From: Planctomycetaceae bacterium
Lineage (GTDB): Bacteria > Planctomycetota > Planctomycetia > Pirellulales > Pirellulaceae
NCBI GenBank assembly: GCA_012965455.1
Contig: DTSG01000045.1
Span: 1-18,237, forward strand
Direction of reading: 5' to 3'
DNA: 18,237 nt
Shown here: piece by piece, positions 1 through 7,923 of the stretch
How the letters are laid out: the number at the start of each line of letters is the position of its first letter
How positions within the stretch are numbered: position 1 is the first letter of the stretch
The notes under the pieces: model-generated
Told to the model about the DNA's origin: nothing
Databases searched by the model: none
Seen by the model: only the letters and a program-made list of their open reading frames with translations
Translations under genes and position numbers: made by a program

Positions 1-2711
1 AAAAAAAACAGACCGTCCTCATTAATCATCGAACACTACGATGGATCGTTGCCAGCATCTCCGCAATTGGCCTAACCTATGTAGCCGCTGCAGAGGACAC
101 ATCACCTTCTCCGCTAACTTTAGCAACCACTGTTCCAACAGCGCCGGTTGTTGCTCCGGAAGAATCTGAACCCCTGCCGGCGCCCCTACCGGCCAAAGAT
201 GTAGAGGTTCAAACTGAGGTGTCAGAAGTAAACGAGGCGAGTCCAACTGAAAAAACAGAAAAAGAAAGGCCGCTGCAGAAACTATTAGACAAACCGTTGC
301 TTGTGGCTCCAAAACAACTACTTGATGAACTGTTCGAAACTGAAAGCGCAATACAACTCGACGACGATCCGAGCAGTGGACCGCAAGTCGCCCAAGATAC
401 CGCGACTGGCTCTGAAGAGCCCAATAAAGCTGTGGATACTGTGGAAGCAACCAGCGACGATGACGAACCAACAACCGTTCCTGGAGTCACCGTGGAAGGA
501 CACCGACCTGCCTTTGACCCCGTGCTGGGATCAGGCACAATTTTCGGCAGCCTCGAAGGTGCTTTTGATGCGGGTGGTTCCGGAGCTTATCTGGAACTGG
601 GACCTCTCAAGAGCAAAGCTTACGACAACCCCAACCGTATTCTCAACAACGTACCAGGTGTCTATCTACGCGAAGAAGACGGATTCGGTAATTTTCCCAA
701 TATTTCCCTACGCGGTGCGGACATGGGGCGTAGTGCCAAAATTACCCTCATGGAAGATGGCATCCTCGTCGCTCCCGCTCCCTACTCAGCACCTTCGGCC
801 TACTCCTTCCCGACAATCGGACGCATGAGTGCCGTGGAAGTATTTAAGGGTAGTAGCCAGATACAATTTGGACCACACAGCACCGGCGGAGCGATTAACT
901 TCCTCTCCACTCCCATTCCCGATCGCAAAACCATTTACATGAATTTCTTGTTTGGCACGAACAATGAAATGCGGATGCATACGTGGCTCGGTAATACCAT
1001 GGAAACGCCTGATGGTGGCCGAGTGGGCTGGCTGATCGAAGGATATTTCAGGGAAACAGACGGTTTTCGAAAAATCGGCGGCATAAACTATCCCATCCAA
1101 AACGGTCAAGACACTGGGTTCACCAAGCAAGAACCTATGTTCAAGATGTTTTGGGAACCTGGTGACGTCGACACGTATCAACGCTTTGAAGTGAAAACTG
1201 GATACACTTCATTCCAAGCCAATGAAGGCTACGTGGGACAAACAATGGCAGACTTCAATGCCGACCCCTATGCTCGTTATAGTGGCACTCGCTTTGACAA
1301 CATGCAGACCCACGGCGCGCGAAACTACCTGCGGTGGATCATCGGCGATCAAGAAGTTGACTGGATGACAATTGCGCAAACAGTGTACTACAACAAATTT
1401 CACCGCGACTGGTATAAACTCAACAAGATCTACGATGGCGATCTCGCTAGTATGGGTACCAGCTATGGTATCTCGAATGTGCTCGGCGACCCGCTTGGCA
1501 ACGCAGCAGGGTATGGAGTGCTCAATGGTACCCAAGCCGGCGTCCTCGGTGTTAAGCATAATAATCGCGACTATTATTCATGGGGCTATCAGGGCGTCAT
1601 GAACTTAGCGATGCAAGGGTCTAAGTGGGATCATGACATTCAATTGGGACTGCGTTTCAACGCAGATCGCATTCGCCGATTCCAACGGCAAGATTTCTAT
1701 GAAACCAATTCAGTCGGAGGCGTTTCGGGATTTGATGCAGGAACTTGGGGAGCCGCCGGTGACCGTCGCCAAACGACCAAGGCAACTGCGTTCTGGGCAA
1801 TGGACCGGATGAGTCGCGGTAAGTGGACGTTAACACCTGGAATCCGAGTGGAAAAAATGGACATGCGATACCAACGCTTTGCCACTGAGAACACGCCACA
1901 GGATAAAACCGGAAGCTTGACCATGACCAGCGGCGGTCTTGGCTTGACCTATAAGAAAACCGAGAATCTAAGTTTCCTAGCAAGTATCAATCGAGGAGTT
2001 TCTCCGCCAGATCCTAAGAAGTTGACCAGTGGTTTGAGTGAAGAAGAAGTGATCGCCAGCGAATTTGGCTGGCGTTATACGAATCCCGACCGAGCAGTAG
2101 TTGGTCAGTTACTGTACTTTTATTCCCACTTTAACGATCTCATCGTTCTCGATAATGTTGGCTCCGGAGCCGACCCAGAATCCAACGAGCAAGTCGGTTC
2201 TCTATATGCCAACGGACTTGAATTCACACTGCAATACGACCGCGGAATTGATAAGAACCTTGACTTTAACAATCCGTTGTTTGTCAGTGCCACCTACACT
2301 GATGCTGCATTGCTGACCGATACCTTGTCGCATAATTCCGAGTCGATTTTTGCTGGTGGACAAGCCGGAGCACGAGTTCCATACATCCCTGAGTTTACAA
2401 TTACCTTTGGGGCCGGGTGGCATTTTGAGAAGAGTGGATTTGATATCACCGGTACCTACTGCGATGCGACCTACACCACGGCCAGCAACGAAACGTTTGT
2501 TGACGGCGTTTCCACCGATGCTCGCTACGGGACCACCACCGCCTACTTCATCTGGGACATGTCGGTTTACTATATGTTCAACGAGAATTGGAAAATCTTC
2601 GGTGGAGCTCAGAACATTTTCAATGAGAAATACGTGATCACGCGGCATCCCTACGGCCCCCGCACCGGCGCACCGGCATTCGTCTACGTCGGCGTCGAAG
2701 CATTGTATTAA
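1..2711 (+). CDS. TonB-dependent outer-membrane receptor, FecA-like (5' end outside window)
   Basis: Outer-membrane gated porin of the FecA type. The family takes up ferric siderophores or ferric citrate using energy from TonB/ExbBD. The reading frame is open from position 3 and gives 902 residues in the window. The GTG at 219 is not the start: a Sec signal peptide is encoded upstream (basic HRTLRW, hydrophobic core, AAA-ED cleavage at about 24-110). The plug domain (about 590-930) carries FecA-family signatures: GVYLREEDGFGNFPNISLRG, KITLMEDG, APYSAPSAYSFP, VEVFKGSSQIQFGP and TGGAINFLS. The rest is a beta-barrel rich in aromatic residues and ends in Tyr rather than the usual Phe. A VPGVTVEG stretch just before the plug may be the TonB box. 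About 150 acidic and Pro-rich residues separate signal peptide and plug, and no STN signalling domain or FecI/FecR pair is seen. The family call is firm; the substrate is unknown. Confidence 0.93.
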   Translation, partial: KKQTVLINHRTLRWIVASISAIGLTYVAAAEDTSPSPLTLATTVPTAPVVAPEESEPLPAPLPAKDVEVQTEVSEVNEASPTEKTEKERPLQKLLDKPLLVAPKQLLDELFETESAIQLDDDPSSGPQVAQDTATGSEEPNKAVDTVEATSDDDEPTTVPGVTVEGHRPAFDPVLGSGTIFGSLEGAFDAGGSGAYLELGPLKSKAYDNPNRILNNVPGVYLREEDGFGNFPNISLRGADMGRSAKITLMEDGILVAPAPYSAPSAYSFPTIGRMSAVEVFKGSSQIQFGPHSTGGAINFLSTPIPDRKTIYMNFLFGTNNEMRMHTWLGNTMETPDGGRVGWLIEGYFRETDGFRKIGGINYPIQNGQDTGFTKQEPMFKMFWEPGDVDTYQRFEVKTGYTSFQANEGYVGQTMADFNADPYARYSGTRFDNMQTHGARNYLRWIIGDQEVDWMTIAQTVYYNKFHRDWYKLNKIYDGDLASMGTSYGISNVLGDPLGNAAGYGVLNGTQAGVLGVKHNNRDYYSWGYQGVMNLAMQGSKWDHDIQLGLRFNADRIRRFQRQDFYETNSVGGVSGFDAGTWGAAGDRRQTTKATAFWAMDRMSRGKWTLTPGIRVEKMDMRYQRFATENTPQDKTGSLTMTSGGLGLTYKKTENLSFLASINRGVSPPDPKKLTSGLSEEEVIASEFGWRYTNPDRAVVGQLLYFYSHFNDLIVLDNVGSGADPESNEQVGSLYANGLEFTLQYDRGIDKNLDFNNPLFVSATYTDAALLTDTLSHNSESIFAGGQAGARVPYIPEFTITFGAGWHFEKSGFDITGTYCDATYTTASNETFVDGVSTDARYGTTTAYFIWDMSVYYMFNENWKIFGGAQNIFNEKYVITRHPYGPRTGAPAFVYVGVEALY

Positions 2712-2737
2712 TGTTGCCGTAGTGTTGTAGGCCCAGT

Positions 2738-2766
2738 TTGCACACGCAATTCGAGAGTGTTACAAT
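2738..2766 (+). promoter_or_regulatory. Candidate sigma70-type promoter for the DUF6807 gene
   Basis: TTGCAC (2738-2743) and TACAAT (2761-2766) are separated by 17 nt in the gap between the receptor gene and the DUF6807 gene. The -10 matches 5 of 6 consensus bases, but the -35 matches only the first three. A start near 2773 would give a leader of about 37 nt. This is pattern matching only. Confidence 0.35.
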
Positions 2767-2809
2767 CCGTTAATAGTTACCACTTCACTAGCAACGGATA
2801 ATAACCACC

Positions 2810-3760
2810 ATGATTGCCCGAACAACCAAAATTCTACTTTGTCTCGCTCTGTTTTTTGTAATGTCAAACGTTACGACTGCGGATGACTTTCAAATTACTG
2901 AAACCGCTGGTGGCGTCAAAGTTACTCGCAATGGAAAGCTACTAACACACTACCTCATCAAATCGGGCGCCAAACCGATATTGTGGCCGCTGATTGGGCC
3001 ACACGGCAACGAAATCACTCGTGCCTATCCAATGCGTGAAGCAGGTGAACATGAGCGCGATGACCATATTCACCACCGTTCGTTTTGGTTCACCCATGGC
3101 GACGTCAATGGTATTGATTTCTGGAGTGAAGTAGAGGGACACGGCAACATCATCCACCAAAAATTCACGACTCTAGAAAGTGGCGAAACAGCTGTAATCG
3201 AAACAACAAATGATTGGCTCGGGCCCGACGGCGAACGACAGTGCCAAGACATTCGCCGACTCACTTTTGGTGCTAACAAAACCGCCTACTGGATCGACTT
3301 TGACACAACGGTCACGGCTAGCGATGGACCAGTTAAATTTGGTGATACGAAAGAAGGTTCCTTTGGAGTCCGCACCGCCGGCAGCATGAAAATTACTGCT
3401 AAGTTAGGCGGTACCATTCTCAATGCCAATGGTGACAAAGACGGCAATGCGTGGGGTAAAGCCGCTCCTTGGGTTGATTACGTTGGACCGGTTAAAGACA
3501 ACACCGTCGGTATCGCTATTATGAACCACCCCAGTAGCTTTCGCTTTCCAACGTATTGGCATGTCAGAACTTATGGTCTCTTTACCGCTAACCCTTTTGG
3601 CCTACACCATTTCAAAGGGGACAACAACATCGATGGTTCTCACACGCTGGGTAAAGGCGAGACGATGACTTTGCGGTACCGAGTGTATATTCACAAAGGG
3701 ACAACACAAGAAGCAGAAATCGCCAAGCAATTCAAAATCTACAGCAGCGCCAAGAAGTAA
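2810..3760 (+). CDS. Secreted DUF6807 ('PmoA-like') family protein
   Basis: A 316-residue exported protein. The N-terminus is a Sec signal peptide (MIARTTK, hydrophobic core, cleavage near TTA-DD at about residue 24). The mature part belongs to the DUF6807 family, which databases often label 'PmoA family protein'. Diagnostic stretches are EHERDDHIHHRSFWFTHGD followed by NGIDFW (about residues 81-105), and HPSSFRFPTYWHVRTYG then LFTANPFGLHHF near 240-265. The His/Asp-rich motif and the all-beta look suggest a carbohydrate- or metal-binding beta-sandwich, but I know of no established activity. It should not be read as methane monooxygenase PmoA, which is an integral membrane protein. Only a weak Shine-Dalgarno (GGA 11 nt upstream) precedes the ATG. 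It converges on the uxs gene with a 26-nt gap. Confidence 0.88.
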   Translation: MIARTTKILLCLALFFVMSNVTTADDFQITETAGGVKVTRNGKLLTHYLIKSGAKPILWPLIGPHGNEITRAYPMREAGEHERDDHIHHRSFWFTHGDVNGIDFWSEVEGHGNIIHQKFTTLESGETAVIETTNDWLGPDGERQCQDIRRLTFGANKTAYWIDFDTTVTASDGPVKFGDTKEGSFGVRTAGSMKITAKLGGTILNANGDKDGNAWGKAAPWVDYVGPVKDNTVGIAIMNHPSSFRFPTYWHVRTYGLFTANPFGLHHFKGDNNIDGSHTLGKGETMTLRYRVYIHKGTTQEAEIAKQFKIYSSAKK

Positions 3761-3786
3761 GCAGGGGTAGCATCGGCGACCGTGAC

Positions 3787-4761
3787 TTAGTAATTCGGCG
3801 TCGGGGGACGGTAGTCACTCATATTGATACTGCGGAACCACTTCACCGTTTCTGCCAATCCAGTTGCTAAGTCAATGGTGGGCTCCCAGCCGAGTTTTTC
3901 TTGCGCTAAGGAAATATCCGGTTGTCGACGAACCGGATCGTCAGTCGGTAATTCTTCGTGGACAATTTCGCTGCGACTGTCGGTGATTTCGATGATTTTT
4001 TCAGCGAGTTCCAAAATCGTAAACTCGCCTGGATTTCCAATATTCACCGGACCACAGAAACTCTCCGTATTCTCCATCATGGTAATCAAGCCGCGCACGA
4101 GGTCATCTCGATAACAAAAGGATCTAGTTTGCGAACCATCGCCGAAAATCGTAATCGGCTCGTGCTGCAGCGCTTGCCGAATAAAGTTGGAAACAACACG
4201 GCCATCAAAGGGATGCATACGTGGACCATACGTATTGAAAATCCGCACGATGCGGATATCAATGTCATGGCAGCGGTGGTAATCCATAAACAGTGTCTCT
4301 GCTGCTCGTTTACCCTCGTCGTAACATGCCCGCGGTCCCACCGGATTGACACTCCCACGATAAGATTCAGTTTGTGGATGCTCACGTGGATCTCCATAAA
4401 CTTCACTCGTCGATGCTTGTAACACTCGAGCACGACATCGTTTAGCCATCCCGAGAACATGAATCGCGCCAAGCACTGATGTCTTTAGCGTCTTGATGGG
4501 ATTGAACTGATAATGGCCGGGAGCAGCCGGACATGCCAAGTTGTATATCTCGTCAACCTCTAACCAAATCGGCATCGTGACGTCGTGACGTACAAGCTCG
4601 AAATTGCTGTGACTTAATAAATGCTGGACATTCACCTTTTGGCTAGTAAAGAAGTTATCCAAGCAAATCACATCATGGCCACGCTCGACCATGCTCTCGC
4701 ATAGAAAAGAGCCTAAAAAACCAGCTCCCCCAGTGATTAAAACTCGCTTCTTAATAGCCAT
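3787..4761 (-). CDS. uxs: UDP-glucuronate decarboxylase (UDP-xylose synthase)
   Basis: A cytoplasmic extended short-chain dehydrogenase/reductase of 324 residues, the normal size for soluble UXS. It oxidises UDP-glucuronate at C4 with NAD+, decarboxylates it and re-reduces it to UDP-xylose, a donor for surface polysaccharides. Visible motifs: NAD-binding GGAGFLGS (residues 11-18), LDNFFTSQK (35-42), the UXS-type segment EIYNLACPAAPGHYQFNP (71-88), STSEVYGDP (117-125), catalytic Tyr147 and Lys151 in ACYDEGKR, then RIFNTYGPRM and DGSQTRSFCYRDDL. The last two belong to the UXS subgroup rather than to GalE or RmlB. The start is supported by AAGGG 5 nt upstream (4771-4767 on this strand). It is transcribed alone, divergent from the 103-aa gene. 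Confidence 0.94.
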   Translation of the reverse strand: MAIKKRVLITGGAGFLGSFLCESMVERGHDVICLDNFFTSQKVNVQHLLSHSNFELVRHDVTMPIWLEVDEIYNLACPAAPGHYQFNPIKTLKTSVLGAIHVLGMAKRCRARVLQASTSEVYGDPREHPQTESYRGSVNPVGPRACYDEGKRAAETLFMDYHRCHDIDIRIVRIFNTYGPRMHPFDGRVVSNFIRQALQHEPITIFGDGSQTRSFCYRDDLVRGLITMMENTESFCGPVNIGNPGEFTILELAEKIIEITDSRSEIVHEELPTDDPVRRQPDISLAQEKLGWEPTIDLATGLAETVKWFRSINMSDYRPPTPNY

Positions 4762-5145
4762 CGAAACCCTTTTTTTATCGCTTCATTGTATAGATTGCCA
4801 CAGTAGACCGATTTTATCCCAGTCCACACAGAACATCTTTCGGGCAGTCAAACCATAGTACGTTAAGTATTGCTTATAGGATCGATAAATGCCTATTTAA
4901 GTCCAAGTGGTGATACTCTGCTACACCGACAAACACCTGAAAACCGTATAATCGTTACACCCGACTTGTCCGGTATAGCAGACCCATTCTTTTTGAACTT
5001 TTTGAAAGAAACCAATTCCCTAATCAATTAATCTTGCACGAACTCCCGATAGTCTCCATATCACCTTTTATTCCCATTCACCCTATATTAAGACATGACC
5101 AATCGGCGTCATTAGCTTGATTGTTTATGGATTGAAAAGAGAGTT
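4762..5145. other. Divergent intergenic region, about 380 bp, no gene seen
   Basis: AT-rich non-coding stretch between uxs (minus strand) and the 103-aa gene (plus strand). It must hold the promoters of both. On the plus strand TTGCAC at 5034-5039 could be a -35 element, but the sequence 17 nt downstream (CATATC) is a poor -10. No convincing hairpin, repeat or further reading frame was found. Confidence 0.5.
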
Positions 5146-5457
5146 ATGCAAGAAAAGAACTCCCAGCGAGTGCGGGTCATGGACCTGCTGGACCTTAGGA
5201 TAAAAATCCAAAACGTCTTATGTGAGTTTTATCATTTACAACCTGGAGCATTCCCCCTTTCGGAGCGGGTCTTAACAAAACAGGGAACTCCCTGTGGAAT
5301 GCTATTCTGCCTACACGGTCCACGAAGCGTTAAGCTGACTGCCGTTTGGGAAACAATCTCTAATACCGTGCTGTTCTATGACTCAACAGGTCAACGTCGC
5401 CAAAAGCTAGCAGTTGACATGAATGAACCCTGTGAACAACTGGCACTTGCCAGTTAG
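5146..5457 (+). CDS. Conserved-looking 103-aa protein of unknown function, upstream of csrA
   Basis: A small soluble protein of 103 residues with no signal peptide or membrane segment. The first half looks helical (MDLLDLRIKIQNVLCEFYHL). The second half is beta-rich, with GTPCGMLFCLHGPRSVKLTA followed by VWETISNTVLFYDSTGQRRQ. The LHGPRSVKLTAVW...VLFYDSTGQR pattern resembles small planctomycete proteins of unknown function. This is an impression from memory, not a search result. Cys residues occur in the N-terminal helix, the central segment and near the C-terminus. The AAAGAGAG before the ATG is a poor ribosome site. The gene lies 275 bp upstream of csrA on the same strand, so a functional link is possible but cotranscription is doubtful. 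Confidence 0.7.
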   Translation: MQEKNSQRVRVMDLLDLRIKIQNVLCEFYHLQPGAFPLSERVLTKQGTPCGMLFCLHGPRSVKLTAVWETISNTVLFYDSTGQRRQKLAVDMNEPCEQLALAS

Positions 5458-5732
5458 CACGATCACAATCCTTTCATTATTTAAAATCATTATTCTTTAC
5501 CAAGGCAAAGGCGATTGCGGTGCAAACACTTGCAACGCTTGAACCACCGGAAGCAAGGGAACGGGAAACAGAGAACCTCGGGGCGTTCCAACGAACGCGA
5601 TGCATTATCGCCAAACAATGATAGCTGCATAATGTTAATGTGCTCGTTTGAGCGCTCCCTCTCCTTTCCCTTCCGCTTGGAACCTCGGTAAAGCCCAAAT
5701 ATATTATTCATAAAATCGGAGGCATTAGAAAT
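5458..5732 (+). other. Inverted-repeat-rich leader region of csrA
   Basis: Non-coding stretch of 275 bp. It holds a perfect 6-bp hairpin, GCGTTC-CAAC-GAACGC, at about 5583-5598. GGCGAT near 5511 is complementary to ATCGCC near 5607, which could enclose the hairpin. AAGGGAA near 5555 is complementary to TTCCCTT near 5666. The 9-mer GAACCTCGG is repeated directly at 5573-5581 and 5680-5688. This suggests a structured 5' leader of csrA or a small RNA, but no promoter or terminator could be assigned. Minus-strand reading frames here look non-coding. Confidence 0.4.
5718..5722 (+). promoter_or_regulatory. Shine-Dalgarno site of csrA (GGAGG)
   Basis: GGAGG lies 10 nt before the csrA ATG and fixes the start. 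The GGA core is also what CsrA proteins bind, so autorepression by site occlusion is plausible but unproven. Confidence 0.75.
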
Positions 5733-5957
5733 ATGCTGGTACTATCACGCAAGGTTTGCGAAAAAATTAAACTTGGCGATTCGATAACATTAACAATTGT
5801 AAAGGTCAGTGGAGACAAGGTCCGCTTGGGAATTGAAGCCCCTGCCGACGTCAAAGTGCTACGAGATGAGTTGGAGCGATACCCAGAAGAACCGCTACAG
5901 CATCCAAGTAAACTACTGATCGAAGCGGATCTAAGGGAACTGCCACTGGCATCATAG
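5733..5957 (+). CDS. csrA: Carbon storage regulator CsrA (RsmA family)
   Basis: A small dimeric RNA-binding protein that binds GGA motifs in mRNA leaders and alters translation or stability. It has 74 residues against 61 in E. coli. The core matches the family from the first residue: MLVLSRKV, IKLGDSITLTIVKV, GDKVRLGIEAP and VKVLRDELE. RNA-contacting Leu4 and Arg44 are both present. Two oddities: the usually conserved Gly after RKV (RxVGE) is Cys9, and a tail of about 20 residues rich in Leu, Glu and Pro follows the core. The gene stands alone rather than beside flagellar genes. Upstream is the 103-aa gene after a 275-bp gap. Confidence 0.95.
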   Translation: MLVLSRKVCEKIKLGDSITLTIVKVSGDKVRLGIEAPADVKVLRDELERYPEEPLQHPSKLLIEADLRELPLAS

Positions 5958-6338
5958 ATCACCCGCATTACAAATAACTCTAAACACTTATAAAAACAAA
6001 GGTAAAACCCCACAACAACCATCAAACTCCCAGCGTTTAACAGTGTGAAAACACCATTAAACAAGCTAATATTCACATCCCCCCCGTTGGAATGATTGAC
6101 TTACAATTGACTCAGAGATAGGTTTTATGGTACGTCTGCGTTTTCTGGTAAACAAGTAACTTCATCTTTTGATATTTTTTACGTTTGATGAACGTTACTT
6201 AATTAACAACCCACCAACAATAACCCACCTCCAGACCAAAAAACGACTACGCACCTACCTTTAATATTAACAGCCGTAACATATCGAATTTCAACATTTG
6301 TTGTCTTCAGTTCGTTACAATAAGTTGTTAAACAAACC

Positions 6339-6344
6339 TATAAT
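6339..6344 (+). promoter_or_regulatory. Candidate -10 element (TATAAT) of the DUF1501 gene
   Basis: A perfect TATAAT lies 120 nt before the preferred ATG at 6464. The -35 position is poor (TTACAA with an 18-nt spacer, 3 of 6 matches). Chance occurrence in this AT-rich region cannot be excluded. Confidence 0.3.
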
Positions 6345-6453
6345 TCATACGTTTCCAAATCACATCGATTGAGAAACCGTTTATTTCAAAGTCAATTTTA
6401 ATTATTTGATTTGTGCGCAGTTCAACTGTCACAATATCATTACAACCACACGC

Positions 6454-6457
6454 GGAG
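6454..6457 (+). promoter_or_regulatory. Shine-Dalgarno site deciding the DUF1501 start
   Basis: GGAG lies 6 nt before the ATG at 6464. The in-frame GTG at 6413 has no such site, so 6464 is preferred. Confidence 0.65.
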
Positions 6458-6463
6458 AAACCG

Positions 6464-7777
6464 ATGGTTAACAAGTGCAAGGGCAGCAATATTGGGCGTC
6501 GATCCTTTATGCAAGTTGGATTCTTAGGTGGACTGGGGCTTAGCCTTTCAGACTACTTACGAATGGAAGAAGCTCGTGGTGACCAAAAATTTTACGAGAG
6601 TAAAGAGGGTCCTGCCAAATCGGTCATCTATATCTATCTCCCTGGTGGCTGTGCTCACCAAGAGACTTGGGATCCCAAGCCCTTCGCTCCAATTGAATAT
6701 CGTGGACCGATGGATAGCATTGAAACCAATGTGCCCGGAACTCGTCTCAACGAAATGATGAAGCATACTTCGAAGATCGCTGACAAGATTGCGATCTGTC
6801 GTGCGATGACACACGGTGAAGCCGCTCACGAACGTGGAACGCATAACATGTTCACCGGCTATCGACCTAGCCCGGCCTTGGAATTCCCAAGTATGGGTTC
6901 TGTGGTATCGCACGAATTTGGTCCGCGCGAAAACCTTCCTCCGTATGTCTGCATTCCGAACCAGCCCAACCGATTTGCTGGCACCGGTTACCTCAGTAGT
7001 TCATACGCTGGATTCAGCCTTGGTTCCGACCCAGCCAGTGGCAACTTCCAAGTACGTGATCTCAAGCTACCCGGTGGAGTGGACGACAATCGTTTCACAA
7101 AACGTCGCAAGATGCTTGCAACCGTCAACGACTACTTTGCATCGAAAGAGAAAACTGACTCGCTCGATGCAGTCGATACTTTTTACGATCGAGCTTACAG
7201 CCTGATCAGCAGCCAAAAAGCGCGTGAAGCGTTTGATATCAACAAAGAAGACGCTGCTACTCGCGACAAGTACGGCCGTAACACTGCCGGTGCTCGGATG
7301 CTACTAGCTCGTCGACTCGTGGAAGCTGGTGTTCGCTTTGTCACCCTCACCTACGGTGGTTGGGACATGCACAGCAACATTGATGGCGCAATCAAAGGCC
7401 AAGTTCCTGCCTTAGATCAAGCCTACGCTGCGTTGATCCAAGACCTATCAGATCGCGGGCTACTGGATTCGACGTTAGTTCTTGTCGGTTCTGAATTTGG
7501 CCGCACACCCAAAATCAACGCCAGCGCTGGCCGTGACCACTGGCCTAAAGTTTTCAGTGTTGTCATGGCAGGTGGCGGTATTAAGCAAGGTATTGTTTAC
7601 GGAAAGTCCAATGCGACCGCCAGTGAGCCGGAAGAAGATGCACTGACCGTTGAAGACTGGGCCACAACCATTTACAACCGTCTAGGAATCACCGCCGACA
7701 AGGAGTTAATGGCTCCTGGCGACCGTCCAATCGAAATCGTCAACGGTGGTAAAGTCCGCCAAGAGTTAATCATATAA
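6464..7777 (+). CDS. DUF1501 family protein, Tat-type signal
   Basis: A protein of 437 residues in the DUF1501 family, which adopts the alkaline phosphatase/sulfatase fold and is greatly expanded in planctomycetes. The N-terminus IGRRSFMQVGFLGGLGLSL has a twin-arginine motif (Arg12-Arg13, RRSFM) and a hydrophobic stretch, as expected for Tat export. Fold-typical stretches are VIYIYLPGGCAHQETWDPKP near 50, AMTHGEAAHERGTHNMFTGY near 110-130, GGWDMHSN near 298-305, VGSEFGRTP near 343 and GRDHWP near 357. The Asp and His residues in these are probable metal ligands by analogy with phosphatases. The substrate is unknown. The start at 6464 is chosen over GTG 6413 for its Shine-Dalgarno site. A strong hairpin separates it from the operon downstream, which holds the DUF1549/DUF1553 protein that commonly accompanies this family. 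Confidence 0.93.
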   Translation: MVNKCKGSNIGRRSFMQVGFLGGLGLSLSDYLRMEEARGDQKFYESKEGPAKSVIYIYLPGGCAHQETWDPKPFAPIEYRGPMDSIETNVPGTRLNEMMKHTSKIADKIAICRAMTHGEAAHERGTHNMFTGYRPSPALEFPSMGSVVSHEFGPRENLPPYVCIPNQPNRFAGTGYLSSSYAGFSLGSDPASGNFQVRDLKLPGGVDDNRFTKRRKMLATVNDYFASKEKTDSLDAVDTFYDRAYSLISSQKAREAFDINKEDAATRDKYGRNTAGARMLLARRLVEAGVRFVTLTYGGWDMHSNIDGAIKGQVPALDQAYAALIQDLSDRGLLDSTLVLVGSEFGRTPKINASAGRDHWPKVFSVVMAGGGIKQGIVYGKSNATASEPEEDALTVEDWATTIYNRLGITADKELMAPGDRPIEIVNGGKVRQELII

Positions 7778-7821
7778 CGAATAAGCCCAATGGAATTTAT
7801 CCCCATTTGATTAAGTAACTA

Positions 7822-7866
7822 TGCGGGTGACGTCAGGTCGCAATCTGATGTTACCCGTACTGTTTA
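7822..7866 (+). terminator. Probable terminator hairpin after the DUF1501 gene
   Basis: A 15-bp uninterrupted stem with three G-U pairs: left arm 7822-7836 (TGCGGGTGACGTCAG), right arm 7845-7859, 8-nt loop GTCGCAAT. A short, poor U-tract (TGTTTAGGTT) follows. It lies 45 nt past the DUF1501 stop. Termination is likely but may be partial. Confidence 0.55.
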
Positions 7867-7923
7867 GGTTCACCTCAAAACTCAACTTTTTAAATACATC
7901 GCATAACCGTTAACTTAAAGCGT

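Larger units (their letters stand above)
5958..6463. other. Intergenic region of about 500 bp between csrA and the DUF1501 gene
   Basis: AT-rich non-coding DNA. Past csrA there is a hairpin at 6035-6062: GTTTAA/TTAAAC and GTGT/ACAC around a GAAA tetraloop, with a CA/CA internal loop. It is not followed by a U-tract, so it is a weak terminator candidate. AAGTAAC (6154-6160) pairs with GTTACTT (6194-6200), and the overlapping ACGTT (6181-6185) pairs with AACGT (6191-6195), so the two stems exclude each other. A minus-strand frame overlapping csrA and this region (5708-6076) looks like a shadow. No other gene was seen. Confidence 0.5.

Noticed and set aside
219..221. GTG as start of the TonB-dependent receptor
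   Set aside because: The frame is open upstream to the window edge and encodes a credible signal peptide at about 24-110, so the true start is outside the window.
2202..2648. 148-aa minus-strand frame inside the TonB receptor gene
   Set aside because: It lies wholly antisense to an unambiguous beta-barrel coding sequence and has no recognisable domain.
2810..3760. Methane monooxygenase subunit PmoA
   Set aside because: The DUF6807 family is sometimes named after PmoA, but this protein is soluble and secreted, without the membrane helices of true PmoA.
5477..5711. Two overlapping 73-aa minus-strand reading frames upstream of csrA
   Set aside because: Their products have no domain-like pattern, they overlap each other in different frames, and they cover an inverted-repeat-rich leader.
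5458..5732. CsrB/RsmZ-like decoy RNA rich in GGA motifs
   Set aside because: Only about five GGA triplets occur in 275 nt, close to chance expectation, and they are not arranged in repeated hairpin loops.
5434..5957. Shared C-terminal LALAS / LPLAS ending of the 103-aa protein and CsrA
   Set aside because: Only four or five residues match and the surrounding sequence is unrelated; chance is the simplest explanation.
5708..6076. 122-aa minus-strand frame overlapping csrA
   Set aside because: It is antisense to a clear csrA gene and its Ser-rich product looks like a shadow translation.
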